This document shows, in pieces, positions 32,737 to 42,705 of a DNA stretch of 64,000 nt. The notes beneath the pieces are model-generated. The model did no database searches. It saw only the letters and a list, made by a program, of their open reading frames with translations, and had not been told where the DNA came from. The stretch lies in NCBI GenBank assembly GCA_037953745.1, contig JBAKBP010001584.1, forward strand, positions 1 to 64,000. Direction: 5' to 3'. Position 1 is the stretch's first letter; each line of letters opens with the position of its first letter. A program made the position numbers and the translations under genes. The stretch is from Lithodes maja. Lineage: Eukaryota; Arthropoda; Malacostraca; Decapoda; Lithodidae.

Positions 32737-33175
32737 GTGGCATGAGGAAAGATCAGCTGAGGACTTTGATATTGGGTTTAGAAGGGAGAGACCTGGGTGG
32801 AGAGGCGACTGGGGACCCCGGTCCCCAGCCCCCCTCCACTCTACCCCCATATTAAACGTCAGGGTGCCTGAATTTAGTACATACCCCCAAGTTGATGGTC
32901 AATGGCAACGTGGAATTCAATCACAGGGACCCTCTCCATTAAATGCACCTTCCCCTCCTCAAGGGTTGACTCCAGATTTGTTGTTTCGGCTTGAGATGGC
33001 CAAGGTTGAGGCCGCTGAAAGACAGGTTAGAGTTCAGGTTGAGGCTACCGAAAGACAGGCTAGAGCTCAGGTTGAGGCTGCCGAGAGACAGGCTAGTGTG
33101 CAGGCTGAGGCTGCAGAGAGAACAGCTAAACGAGAGGCTGAACTGCAGGCAGAGTCTACTAGGTATCGGGGCTGA
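32696..33175 (+). pseudogene. Gag N-terminal part, out of frame with both neighbours
   Basis: Frame 2 encodes a Pro-rich segment and then a long Glu/Ala/Arg coiled coil (ERQVRVQVEATERQARAQVE and so on), matching the coiled coil in the 63723 relative. It ends at TGA (33173-33175). The next gag segment continues in frame 3 from about 33165, where CGGGGC appears to carry one base too many compared with the relative. Two breaks therefore separate leader, coiled coil and capsid parts. Confidence 0.7.
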
Positions 33176-36100
33176 CAGGGAGCTGGAGAGATCTCGAGTG
33201 GAGGTAACAGGGCGAAATATTGGGGGAGGTAACAGACATCGGGACCAATCATTGTCACACCTGCTTAAACTAGTTCCTGTGTTCGATGAATTATGTGTGA
33301 CTGAGTTTTTTATGCGATTTGAGAAGAAGTGTCAGGAACACCAGTGGCCTCAGGAAAAGTGGGCAGTATTAGTTTCATCAAGACTCCTAGGAAAGGGGCT
33401 AAAAGCGTATGATGCACTACCTTTAGAGTCCTGTGTAGTTTATGATGAGCTAAAGAAGGCTGTGCTACGGGCCTATGAGTTACAACCAGTAACTTACCGC
33501 TTGAAGTTTCGGGGTGTTACTAAGGGCAAGGATAGTACCTTCCTAGAACACGCCCGGGACTTGTCTGATGCACTACGACATTGGCTGCGTTCTGAGAGGG
33601 CAGCTACTTTTGAGGAGTTGAGTGAGCTGGTTCTCTTGGAGCAGTTCTTTAAGTGCACAGGCGGGGACTTAACATTAAATATAAAGGAAAACAATCCTAG
33701 AACTCTCCAGGAGGCAGCAGAAATGGCTGACCGCCGACTGTCATTAATTCGAGGGTGCGAAGCAGCAGCTAGGAGTGAGTCGGGTGCAAAGGATCGTACC
33801 CCTCCCCCTCCCAAGAATTTTTATACACATAAATACACAAAACCATGTAGCACTGACAATAAAACTGAACATAAACAAAATACCGTCCCGTATAAGAAGT
33901 CTAATGGTACCTCCCACTCCCAAGGGAAACCAAAGAGTAAAGAGTGCTTTGCATGTCACAAGGAGGGTCACTTTGCAAATGCTTGTCCGAACAAGCCACC
34001 AAACAAGGTTGTGTCATTGGCCCGCAGCATAGGGGTGTCGCCTATATCTTCTGAGTTTGCCAAGGGTAGTTCGTCAGAGGTTGGGACACAGCCTGTGTTT
34101 AAGAGTCCGGAAGGCTCGAACCCTGTCCGCGACGTCTTTGGGGGTCATAGAGGGCATGGTTTTGTGAGGTGGGCTGGCGAAAGGCGAGGAGTTAAGCTAT
34201 TGCGTGATACGGGGGCTTCTCAGACCTTGTTAAAGAACTTTACTGGTAGGCCGATTAACGCTGCTCGGGTGGTGGTAGTTCAGGGGATCAATGATACGAA
34301 GTCCTACCCGCTGGTGCGGATGGAGCTGGAGGTGGGTGGTGTGGCGAAGGAGCTGGATGTAGGAATTGTAGAGAACTTGCCTGTTGGGGGCGTCGACCTC
34401 CTCCTCGGCAACGACTTTGCGGTGCCTGCTTCTAAGGTTTCACCCTTGGTCGTTGCCGAGAAGGCAGCCGACGTTAGTAGGGAGGAACAGGAGTGGGTTG
34501 AGAAGTGTAGCGTACAAACCATGGCGTGTGTTGTGACGCGTTCTCAGACATCCGGAGCCTTGCAGCCACCACCTCAGTCTATCAAACCGCGGAGGAAAGG
34601 TCACAAGAAAACGGGAAGTGTTGGTCAATTGGAGAGTTTTGAGCCGGCAGTGTTTCTTGGTGACTCATTATTGGCACCTATGTTAGAGTCTGGAGAGGCC
34701 CCGGGGCCTGTCACCGCTAGTGCAGATGCAGGGCAAGAAGAGACTCTGCGACAGCATCGTTATGCGCAGCGTGAGGAAAGGATGGCTCAGCGGGACATTG
34801 GAGGTGGAAATAAATTATTTAAGATGAACTTGGATAATCTCGCACCTGCTTATATATGTTCCTTGCAGCTGGAAGATCCTGAAGTCAGGGCGTGTGGTAA
34901 TGGTGCTGTCGAACTGGAGAGCGATGGGGATGCGCAGCCTGGTGATCTTTTCTTGTCCGAGGGGATCTTGTATCGGAGACATCAGGATCCCAAGAAAAAG
35001 TGGAATGGCGGGTCAGGATTAGTGGACCAGTTAGTAGTACCGAGGGTGTGCCGTGAGAGCTTATTGAGATTAGCTCATGATGTGCCTTTGGCAGGGCACC
35101 TGGGGGCACGTAAAATGGAGGCAGCTCTGAGCAAGCTTTTCTGGTGGCCTGGGTTAAAGGTGAGTGTCGTGTCATGGGTGGCACAGTGTCACACTTGTCA
35201 AGTTGTTGGGAAACCCAATCAGGTCATCCCGAGAGCCCCGTTACAACCCATCCCTGTCATTGGGCCGCCCTTCAGCAAAGTAGTTATCGATATGGTTGGC
35301 CCATTGCCCCCCACTAGTGCCGGCAATAAATTTTTACTAACTGTAATGGATGTAGCAACACGGTATCCAGATGCTTACCCCATGCGCAACGGGATGGCTA
35401 AGACTGTTGTCAAAAACCTGCTTGTCTATTTCTCTCGTTATGGCTACCCTCAGGAGATCCAGTCTGATCAGGGATCCAATTTTACTTCTGCTCTGTTTAA
35501 GCAGACCATGCAGCAACATGGGATAGTGTCTGTGGTGTCATCTGCCTACCATCCCGAGAGTCAGGGAGTTTTGGAAAGGTGGCACTCGACTCTCAAGAGT
35601 ATGTTGCGGTGTTATTGCATGGAAAATGGGAAGGACTGGTATCTAGGTCTCCCATACGTTTTATTTGCTGCGAGAGAAGTACCTGGGGAGAGCTTGGGAT
35701 TTAGCCCGAACGAGTTGGTTTTTGGACACAGGATCAGGGGGCCCCTCCACATAGTCAAGGAGATCTGGGAGGGAGTCACAAAGCCATGCTCGCTTCTAAA
35801 GTATGTAGTTGAAAGCCGTGAGAGAATGCTAAAGAGCTTGGAGGTAGCAGGTCGGAACCTTAAGAGTTCACAAGCTCAGATGAAGGACAGATACGACCAG
35901 AAGGTGAAGCTGAGGGAGTTTGAAGTAGATCAGGAGGTACTGATACTACTGCCTCTGGTGGGACACCCCTTGTCTGCCAAGTATTTCTGGTCCGTATCGG
36001 GTTGTAAGGAAGTTTCTGATCTCGACTATTTAGTAGCTACTCCTGATCGTAAGAAAAAGAACCAAATTTGCCATGTAAATCTGATGAAAGAGTATGTGAG

Positions 36101-37652
36101 GCGCCCCTCCGAGCCTCTCACTGTCCCGGTGTTGATCTGCAGCGATCGTGGTGGAGAAGGAGGAAGGGACAGTCAAGCTGTGGGGGAGGATAATTGGGAT
36201 TGTCATGTTTCCGTGGATCAGTGGGCGGTGAATTCTAGACAAGTGGCTCACGAGTTGATATTGCACCTGCCTGAGCAACAGCGTGTAGCTGTGCAGCACT
36301 TGTTTGATTCAAACCCAGCTGTTTTCGCGGATCATCCTGGCCTCACTACTCAAGCGGTGCACGATGTCGATGTTGGGGACCACCCGCCCTTTAAATCAGT
36401 GCCATACTGTGTTCCCCCTATTAAATTACCAGCACTTAGGGAAGAGCTGGATTATATGCTGAAACGTGGGCTGATTTCTGAGGGTGCAGTAAGATGGACT
36501 TCCCCAGTCACACTGCAGCCCAAACCAGATGGCAAGGTGCGGTTTTGTACAGATTTCCGCAGGTTGAATGGTTTAACCCCCAGAAATGCCTACCCTCTCC
36601 CTCGCGTGGACGACAGTGTGGATAAGATAGGAAAAGCCAAGTTCCTCACTAAGATAGACCTTGTTAAGGGTTATTGGCAAGTGCCCTTGTCTGAGCGAGC
36701 GCGAGAGGTGTGTGGGTTTGTGGTGGACGGTGCCACATATCGTTGCCATGTTATGCCATACGGGCTGAAAAATGCCCCTACAACGTTTCAGAAATTAATG
36801 AACGACATTGTAGCCGACATTCCCAACTGTACGGTGTACCTAGATGATGTCATAATATACGACGAGGATTTTAACAGTCACTGTGCTCACATCGGACAGC
36901 TTTTTAATAAACTGAATGAAGCAGGTTTGGTGGTAAACCTGGGTAAGTGCGATTTTGTCAAAGCCACAGTTTTGTACCTGGGGTTCGAGGTGGGGATAGG
37001 TCAGGTGTGCCCTCCACAGACAAAGATCAAAGCCATCGATCAGTTTCCCCAGCCTACGACTAAGAAACAAATCATGCGGTTTCTAGGTATGATAGGCTAT
37101 TATCGTCGCTTCATCAAAGGCTATTCGACTGTACTTTCACCTTTAACTGACTTATTATCTAAGGACAAGAAGTTCCGGTGGTCTCCTGAGTGTGCAGAGG
37201 CATTTTCCTTGGTGAAACACCTGTTATGTACCCACCCCACACTCAGGGCCCCGGACTTCAGCAGACCTTTTCAGCTGGCGACTGATGCCAGTGGCGTAGG
37301 GGCTGGGGCTGTCTTGTTACAGACAGATGATGAAGGTATTGAACATCCAGTGAGTTTTTACAGTAAAAAATTCAATAGTGTACAAAGGAATTACTCTGTA
37401 ATTGAAAAAGAACTCCTGGCGATAGTGCTGGCGCTCAGGCACTTCGATGTATATGTTCCTGCTTTCGGACCAGTCGTAGTGGTTTATACCGATCATCACC
37501 CTCTGAAATTCTTGAATCAGTTTCATAACCGGAATATGAGGCTGACCAGGTGGTCACTCATGCTTCAGGAGTATAATCTGGACATACGCCATATTGCCGG
37601 TTCTGATAACGTGATAGCGGATTGTCTATCAAGGGTGGATGATGTTGGTTAG
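33165..37652 (+). CDS. Gag-Pol polyprotein: capsid, zinc knuckle, protease, integrase, RT, RNase H
   Basis: The frame is open from 32991 but is meaningful from about 33165. Order: capsid-like Gag (LSHLLKLVPVFDEL, FEKKCQEHQWPQEKW, YRLKFRGV); zinc knuckle CFACHKEGHFANAC (about 33946); protease with LRDTGASQT (D at 34206); integrase with an HHCC finger (HDVPLAGH...CHTC, about 35077-35205), catalytic D (VIDMVGPL), D (QSDQGSNF) and E (GVLERWH); a GPY-like tail; RT (VRFCTDFRRLNG, YGLKNAPTTFQ, YLDD at 36837-36848); RNase H (TDASGVGAGAVL, EKELLAI, YTDHHPL, DNVIADCLSR). All catalytic residues are present. Integrase before RT is the striking point. It should cut, copy and integrate element DNA in virus-like particles. 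Confidence 0.9.
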   Translation: MGADRELERSRVEVTGRNIGGGNRHRDQSLSHLLKLVPVFDELCVTEFFMRFEKKCQEHQWPQEKWAVLVSSRLLGKGLKAYDALPLESCVVYDELKKAVLRAYELQPVTYRLKFRGVTKGKDSTFLEHARDLSDALRHWLRSERAATFEELSELVLLEQFFKCTGGDLTLNIKENNPRTLQEAAEMADRRLSLIRGCEAAARSESGAKDRTPPPPKNFYTHKYTKPCSTDNKTEHKQNTVPYKKSNGTSHSQGKPKSKECFACHKEGHFANACPNKPPNKVVSLARSIGVSPISSEFAKGSSSEVGTQPVFKSPEGSNPVRDVFGGHRGHGFVRWAGERRGVKLLRDTGASQTLLKNFTGRPINAARVVVVQGINDTKSYPLVRMELEVGGVAKELDVGIVENLPVGGVDLLLGNDFAVPASKVSPLVVAEKAADVSREEQEWVEKCSVQTMACVVTRSQTSGALQPPPQSIKPRRKGHKKTGSVGQLESFEPAVFLGDSLLAPMLESGEAPGPVTASADAGQEETLRQHRYAQREERMAQRDIGGGNKLFKMNLDNLAPAYICSLQLEDPEVRACGNGAVELESDGDAQPGDLFLSEGILYRRHQDPKKKWNGGSGLVDQLVVPRVCRESLLRLAHDVPLAGHLGARKMEAALSKLFWWPGLKVSVVSWVAQCHTCQVVGKPNQVIPRAPLQPIPVIGPPFSKVVIDMVGPLPPTSAGNKFLLTVMDVATRYPDAYPMRNGMAKTVVKNLLVYFSRYGYPQEIQSDQGSNFTSALFKQTMQQHGIVSVVSSAYHPESQGVLERWHSTLKSMLRCYCMENGKDWYLGLPYVLFAAREVPGESLGFSPNELVFGHRIRGPLHIVKEIWEGVTKPCSLLKYVVESRERMLKSLEVAGRNLKSSQAQMKDRYDQKVKLREFEVDQEVLILLPLVGHPLSAKYFWSVSGCKEVSDLDYLVATPDRKKKNQICHVNLMKEYVRRPSEPLTVPVLICSDRGGEGGRDSQAVGEDNWDCHVSVDQWAVNSRQVAHELILHLPEQQRVAVQHLFDSNPAVFADHPGLTTQAVHDVDVGDHPPFKSVPYCVPPIKLPALREELDYMLKRGLISEGAVRWTSPVTLQPKPDGKVRFCTDFRRLNGLTPRNAYPLPRVDDSVDKIGKAKFLTKIDLVKGYWQVPLSERAREVCGFVVDGATYRCHVMPYGLKNAPTTFQKLMNDIVADIPNCTVYLDDVIIYDEDFNSHCAHIGQLFNKLNEAGLVVNLGKCDFVKATVLYLGFEVGIGQVCPPQTKIKAIDQFPQPTTKKQIMRFLGMIGYYRRFIKGYSTVLSPLTDLLSKDKKFRWSPECAEAFSLVKHLLCTHPTLRAPDFSRPFQLATDASGVGAGAVLLQTDDEGIEHPVSFYSKKFNSVQRNYSVIEKELLAIVLALRHFDVYVPAFGPVVVVYTDHHPLKFLNQFHNRNMRLTRWSLMLQEYNLDIRHIAGSDNVIADCLSRVDDVG

Positions 37653-37707
37653 ACTGCCACAGGATTGAGGGTTGAGTGTGGAGGAAAATAGGCTGTCACT
37701 GTAGTTC

Positions 37708-38268
37708 TATCTATCTATCTATTGCCTGACGCCGTGATCCCCGAAGGGGTGGCCACGAACGAACCGCCCCCATGCACCTCTGTCCCCAGTCAGTCGACGC
37801 CCCTCCCCCCAACCAGCACCGCCTTCATTCATGTAGTTCCTCACTCCATCCTTCCACCTCATATTCGGTCTACCTCTCCCCCTCTGTCCCTCCACCTCGC
37901 TCTCGTACACCCTCTTAGTCATTCTCTCGCTTTCCATACGTTCCATATGGCCGAACCATCTCAAGTTGTTCCTTTTCACACTTTCCAGCACATCTACCTC
38001 CACACCACACCTCCTTCTTACTTCCTCATTAGTCTGTCTATCCCTCCATGTAATTCCGCACGCACTCCTTAAGTAATTCATTTCCACTGCTCTCACTCTT
38101 GGTCTGAGTCTCTCAACCAACGTCCATGCTTCGCTTCCGTAAGTCAGTGTCGGGATTACCACACTGTCATGCAAGGACTTCTTCACTTCCATACTGACCA
38201 CCCTATTTCTTGTTACTGCTTTTAGCGTTCCTACAACCCTCTTCCCCTGTTGTACCCTCTCCCGCACC
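37708..38268 (-). mobile_element. RTE-type LINE 3' fragment inserted in Gypsy 3' UTR
   Basis: Bounded by a 12-bp duplication TCACTGTAGTTC (37696-37707 and 38269-38280). The 3' end is the (TAGA)n tail (37708-37723 on minus). The ORF piece (38268-37722) reads VRERVQQGKRVVGTLK, TYGSEAWTLVERLRPRV, ITWRDRQTNEEVRRRCG, LRWFGHMERM and GWGEGRRLTGDRGAWGRF. It is 5'-truncated but intact over what remains, so it is a young insertion. Confidence 0.9.
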
Positions 38269-38528
38269 TCACTGTAGTTCAGCCGAAAAAAACAAATTAA
38301 AAAAGCAAAAACCTTATAAAAACTCTTTATTTTTATAACATGTAGAATTTTGTATAAGATGTTGTAGCAGTATCTAAGTTGAATGTTTTCGCTTATTGTC
38401 GCTAAGTTAGTTGAACTTGCTCGGTGGAGAGCAACAGTCTTTATTTGTTTTATATATAGTGCCTCGTGTCGCAACAGTGTGTGGTACTATGAGAAGCCTT
38501 CTGTTAGATATGAAGAACTTAGTCTTAT

Positions 38529-38541
38529 ATCTTGGGGGAGG
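38529..38541 (+). promoter_or_regulatory. Polypurine tract of Gypsy element
   Basis: ATCTTGGGGGAGG directly before the 3' LTR; the same 13-mer precedes the 3' LTR of the second relative (59458-59470, minus). Confidence 0.85.
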
Positions 38542-38961
38542 TATGACGCTTCTGCATAGTAGCCACGTGCGGGCATGCGCGCGCGTTGGCTGCCCAGCCG
38601 TTTAGAAACCGGCTGGTGGCAGCCGGCCGGCCGGCTTTTCCTTAGTATATATCCTACGACAATGTAACTACAGTCGACGCTCGATTTAACGGACTACTGG
38701 GGGGGAGACCCAGTCCGTTGCTGGGAAATGACCGTTGCTGGAAAATCGCTCTCGAAAATCGCCAATTTTCCCCTAATATGCTTCGAAAATGAAGATTTTT
38801 AACTTTCCGGGTGTTTTTAAGTCTTTCCTTACATATTGCACATACAAATACAGTTATTAAAAATGTTCTTTCATACAAAAAGACAAAACCAAAGTGTTTT
38901 TCTTACCTTAATCTATTATGTATGTATTTACAGGATATGTACATCAGAAGACTCTGAGTGG

Positions 38962-40509
38962 TTACTCAGAGTCCGAGTCCGAGCTGGCAACCGGGTCAAC
39001 TCTAGGGCCAGGCTGGGGCTCTGAGTGACCACTAGGGCCAGGCTGGGGCTCTACGTGACCACTAGGGCCAGGCTGGGGCTCTACGTGACCACTAGGGCCA
39101 GGCTGGGGCTCTGAGTGACCACTAGGGCCAGGCTGGGGCTCTGAGTGACCACTAGGGCCAGGCTGGGGCTCTGCGTGACCACTAGGGCCAGGCTGGGGCT
39201 CTACGTGACCACTAGGGCCAGGCTGGGGCTCTGTAGTAGGGGTTGACTGTGCAGGATGTCGAGGGGCAAAGAAGCTGCTGATTTTCCCCTGCCTGCCTCC
39301 TTGATGCTGGTCACGTATGATTAACTCTCGGAACATGCGCAGGTTCCCATAGTATCCACGGGCCTCCGGTTGGTCGCTGTATTCACTGTAGTCAATCAGA
39401 GCATCAATGTACGTGCGTAGGGTGGAGAGCTTGGTTTTGCGGCTCGGTATCTCATCCTCTTCATCGCTAGAGTCCACTGTCTCCCCCACAGTTACCTGGC
39501 TAGCTATTTCTTCGGTAGAGAGGACCTCATACATGACTCGTATACGGCCATCATCGCTGATCAACTGGTCCTCACTAGGGTGGGCTGGTGCGTTGTCGAG
39601 AAGTAGTACCGCCTTCATTTCACGAGCAGGAATCTTCAGGACCTCCCTCTGGAACTTTCTCACTGCCGGAATAAAACTATGGTGGAACCAGTGCAAAAAT
39701 ATGGCTCCTGTGAACCAGGCATTCTTGGAATGATAATAATGCACTGGCAAGTCTCGCTCCATGTCCAGGTCCTTGAGGGCCCGAGGTTTCTTCGCTTTGC
39801 CAACAATGGCCAACTTAAGCCTGTGGGTTCCAGTGGCATTGGCACCGCACAATGCTGAAAGGCGTTCTTTAGCCAATTTCTTGCCCTTAGAGGTCTCCTC
39901 AGATTTCCTTGCCTGTGTATTTTTAGGCAAGGAACGCCAATAAAATCCCGTTTCATCAGCATTGTACACCTGTGACAGGGCTAGCCCTTCGTCTTCTATT
40001 AGTTTGTTCAGCTTAAGACGGAAGGGCTCGACACTAGTATTGTCAGCACTCCCAGCCTCACCGTGTGCTTTCACATTGAAAAGCCCATGACGATTGCGGA
40101 AGCGCCACAACCACCCATCACTGCCCTTAAACTCAACAATGCCCAAATGTTCGGCCAACTTTGTTGCGGCCATTAACATTTCAACACCCCGCACAAGATT
40201 CCCACTCGACTTCTGTTGGACATACCACTTCATCACTGCTGCATCGAGTCGATGGTCTTTGGCCAGTTTCATATGCTTTCTGGGGACGCCCTTGCCACTA
40301 GAACTGGCCGAGGCGTCGACACAATACGTGGAGGCATAAGATTTTAGTTCGGGTTTTTTTTTCTTGATATCGGACACTGTCTGTTTCTTGATTCCATATT
40401 CCTCGCATATATAAGCCACTGACTTGCCACTATCCAACTTGCTCAGCAACTCTAGTTTCTGAGCTACACTTAAGTTCACACGCTTACGTTTCAACACTTT
40501 TGGAGGCAT
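38962..40509 (-). CDS. pogo/Tigger transposase, catalytic domain internally deleted
   Basis: I chose ATG 40509 (MPPKVLKRKRVNLS), the usual Tigger start; 13 more codons are open upstream. An N-terminal helix-turn-helix (VAQKLELLSKLDSGKSVAYI, TVSDIKKKK), a CENP-B/Tc5-like second HTH (about 70-150), then the DDE domain with first Asp in NADETGFYWR (about 184) and second Asp in LLLDNAPAHP (about 304). After RIRVMY the conserved block with the third Asp (the QPMDQ region of the family) is missing: the frame jumps to an acidic segment and then seven 10-residue repeats EPQPGPSGH(V/A/S). The deletion is in frame. The protein probably binds TIRs but cannot cut. Confidence 0.85.
   Translation of the reverse strand: MPPKVLKRKRVNLSVAQKLELLSKLDSGKSVAYICEEYGIKKQTVSDIKKKKPELKSYASTYCVDASASSSGKGVPRKHMKLAKDHRLDAAVMKWYVQQKSSGNLVRGVEMLMAATKLAEHLGIVEFKGSDGWLWRFRNRHGLFNVKAHGEAGSADNTSVEPFRLKLNKLIEDEGLALSQVYNADETGFYWRSLPKNTQARKSEETSKGKKLAKERLSALCGANATGTHRLKLAIVGKAKKPRALKDLDMERDLPVHYYHSKNAWFTGAIFLHWFHHSFIPAVRKFQREVLKIPAREMKAVLLLDNAPAHPSEDQLISDDGRIRVMYEVLSTEEIASQVTVGETVDSSDEEDEIPSRKTKLSTLRTYIDALIDYSEYSDQPEARGYYGNLRMFRELIIRDQHQGGRQGKISSFFAPRHPAQSTPTTEPQPGPSGHVEPQPGPSGHAEPQPGPSGHSEPQPGPSGHSEPQPGPSGHVEPQPGPSGHVEPQPGPSGHSEPQPGPRVDPVASSDSDSE
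38996..39232 (-). repeat. 30-bp minisatellite inside transposase ORF
   Basis: Seven full and one partial unit of 30 bp, each encoding EPQPGPSGH plus V, A or S. Codon-length unit keeps the frame. Confidence 0.95.
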
Positions 40510-42530
40510 TTTAAGTAGGTAAATGCAAGATATGGAATATATTAGCACGGGCGGACCTGAGCGGACTCGTGGCTAGGCGGGAACTGAGCTTTAAACAATG
40601 ACAACAATGGTTGCTGTGGTGACCCGCCCGCCACCTACCGGACATATTTTCTACTAACGGACTTTTGTCCGTTGGCCGGACAGGTTGTCCGGCTACGGAC
40701 TTTGTCCGTTAAATCCGAAATCCGTTGTATCGGGGTCCGTTAAATCGAGCGTCGACTGTAATGTCTGGGATATTCTTATGTTGTTTCACAGCTTGTAGCT
40801 GCCCTTATTCTTAACCAACGCATCTTAGTATATTTTATTCTCGATAGTTGATTGTTTCATTATAATATATAAGATGTAAGTCTAGTTAGAGTGGGAGGAG
40901 ACGAGCGGGAGAGAGAGACCGGCTGGGGGACGTTGCTTCGCGCGGAGAGTCCAGCTTGGGACGAGCCTGATGTTGCCACATGCATTTGTTTGCAACGTTA
41001 GGCTTAGTTTCGACTCATGCACGGGGTAGAGGATTTTGACCCGGCAACTGTGTTGAGTGTTGCCAAGCATGGGATGTATTTTGCATGCCTAGGGTGGGGT
41101 CCAGACAGATTCAAGACTCAGAACTCACCTCACTGTCGTACCCTTCGGACCCCCTTGATATCTATCCCTCTCAACCCCACTCAGAAACTTTCTCTCTTAC
41201 TTTGTATACCTTCCTTCCACTACTTCACCAATCTATTTAATTATCCCATCCCCTTGATAGACCTTATACCTATTATTGTATTAACGACGAGCTCTCAGAT
41301 AACTAGATAGGATTTTGGGCCTTATGCAGAGACGTAATTGTTAATGAGACCTAGGAAGATTTTTTGTTGTCTCATATTTGGTGGTTTCATGCTTGCTAGT
41401 GTGTTCTTGTGTCAGGTTAGCAGGGGCTAGACCGGAGGGGAGGCTTTTTGCGATCCTTTAAGTAAAGTCTGCTGGTGCGAGTCCTGTGGACCCGCACGAC
41501 TTTACTAGGATACCCGTGGGAGTTTGGGGGCATTTTCTTGTCTGTGTCCCTGTGTGTCTAGTGTTGTGTTGTGTGAGGGCCCTTGCCTAGTCCACTCAGC
41601 ACTGCGCTAGCACGTCTTGCTTTTGTTTTAGGGTCGCCAGGAGAGAGTCAGATACTTGCGATCTGAGTCTCTCAAGAGAGCACCCTTTCAATTAGAGTAA
41701 TTTGGCGCACAGACTTGGAAACGTCCCTAGGCTAGAGCAGGTGGCTCAGCCCGGGTATCCGAAGCCTATATCCTTCCAGCTAGACCTCTGCCACCTGGCA
41801 GATTAACAGCTAGGGGCTTATTATTTCTGTATGCTTGTTATTGTGCCACAGTTTACCGTTTTTGTGAGCATTGTGAGTCAGGGTGGGGCTTAGAGACTCT
41901 GTCCAAGCAGGCTTGCCTGACTAAGAGTGAGAAGCACACCTGTATGTGGTTATGTTGCGAGTTGCTGCCTTTATTTAATTATACCTATGCCATTATACAC
42001 TGTATGGCCTATCACTAGTATTTATTCCTGCTTATGAGTTAAGAGTTCTCTAAATCCGTAACGTATTTTCTTTGATAAGCATCAGATCCAACAGTAGCCG
42101 CATGCAGTTTAGAAACCCGCATCCTGTCTACCTGTACGATGTTTTGAGGCCTGTTTGCTTTCACCTTCTTTCACGCAGGGGTGATTAGTTGTATTAATTA
42201 ACGTAACATTAAATGTACTTTCTTCTAGTTTGTTATTAAATTGTTTCTGCAATTTAATTCCGTTATCTATCTTTTTCTTGAAGCTTTAAGTCAACTTAAT
42301 TGTGTGATCTTTTATATAGCCTGCTTGACTATCAGCAGTCTATAGTGCGTGCACCCTGTAACCGAGTCATGGGATACCTCGTTGTCCAGGCAGGACTCTT
42401 GACGGTTTAGGGTGGTTTGTTGCCTGGGTTTATAGATAAGGGTTGGATCTAGCGTTTTCCGTTGTTGCTTGTTGCCGCATACCTAGTCCAATAGAAAGAG
42501 CCTAGTGTTTATATATCCCAGGACGTATCA

Positions 42531-42705
42531 GTATGGTTATCAGTTGGATGTGGGTATGGGTGTGGATGTGGGTATGGGTATTGGTTGGATATGGGTGTGG
42601 GTGTGGATGTGGGTATGGGTATCAGTTGGATGTGGGTATGGGTGTGGGCGGGTACAGGTATGGATGTGGGTATGGCTATCGGTTGGATGTGGGTATGGGT
42701 GACAG
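42531..42705. repeat. GT-rich minisatellite, right of Gypsy
   Basis: GGTTGGATGTGGGTATGGGTGTGGATGT-like units shared with 30318-30412; the Gypsy element sits inside the array. Confidence 0.85.

Larger units (their letters stand above)
38671..40758 (-). mobile_element. pogo/Tigger DNA transposon
   Basis: Perfect 24-bp terminal inverted repeats starting CAGTCGACGCTCGATTTAAC at both ends, TA duplication on each side (38669-38670, 40759-40760), and the uninterrupted site in the 5' LTR (GTAACTAATGTCTGGG). It encodes one transposase on minus. Subterminal copies of GTCCGTT and GTTGCTGG may be binding sites. Confidence 0.95.
30413..42530 (+). mobile_element. Complete Ty3/Gypsy LTR retrotransposon with Gmr1-type pol order
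   Basis: LTRs 30413-32320 and 38542-42530 (the latter interrupted), GTAT duplications at 30409-30412 and 42531-42534, primer-binding site after the 5' LTR, polypurine tract before the 3' LTR. Pol order is protease, integrase, RT, RNase H, as in the Gmr1 group and unlike ordinary Gypsy. The LTRs differ only at scattered positions plus small indels, so insertion was relatively recent. Gag carries two frame breaks, so this copy is not autonomous as it stands. Later insertions: RTE fragment (37708-38268) and pogo element (38671-40758). Confidence 0.9.
38542..42530 (+). repeat. 3' LTR of Gypsy element, interrupted by pogo transposon
   Basis: TATGACGC (first G mutated to A) to GGACGTATCA; about 1.9 kb after removing 38671-40760. 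It is near-identical to the 5' LTR with scattered substitutions and a 4-bp GGCC indel. Confidence 0.9.

Noticed and set aside
37719..38474. Full 251-codon minus frame as a gene
   Set aside because: Only 37722-38268 is LINE sequence; the N-terminal part is the Gypsy 3' UTR beyond the target duplication.
38996..39232. CRISPR-like array of 30-bp repeats
   Set aside because: The units are contiguous without spacers, keep a reading frame and lie in a transposase; the genome is eukaryotic.
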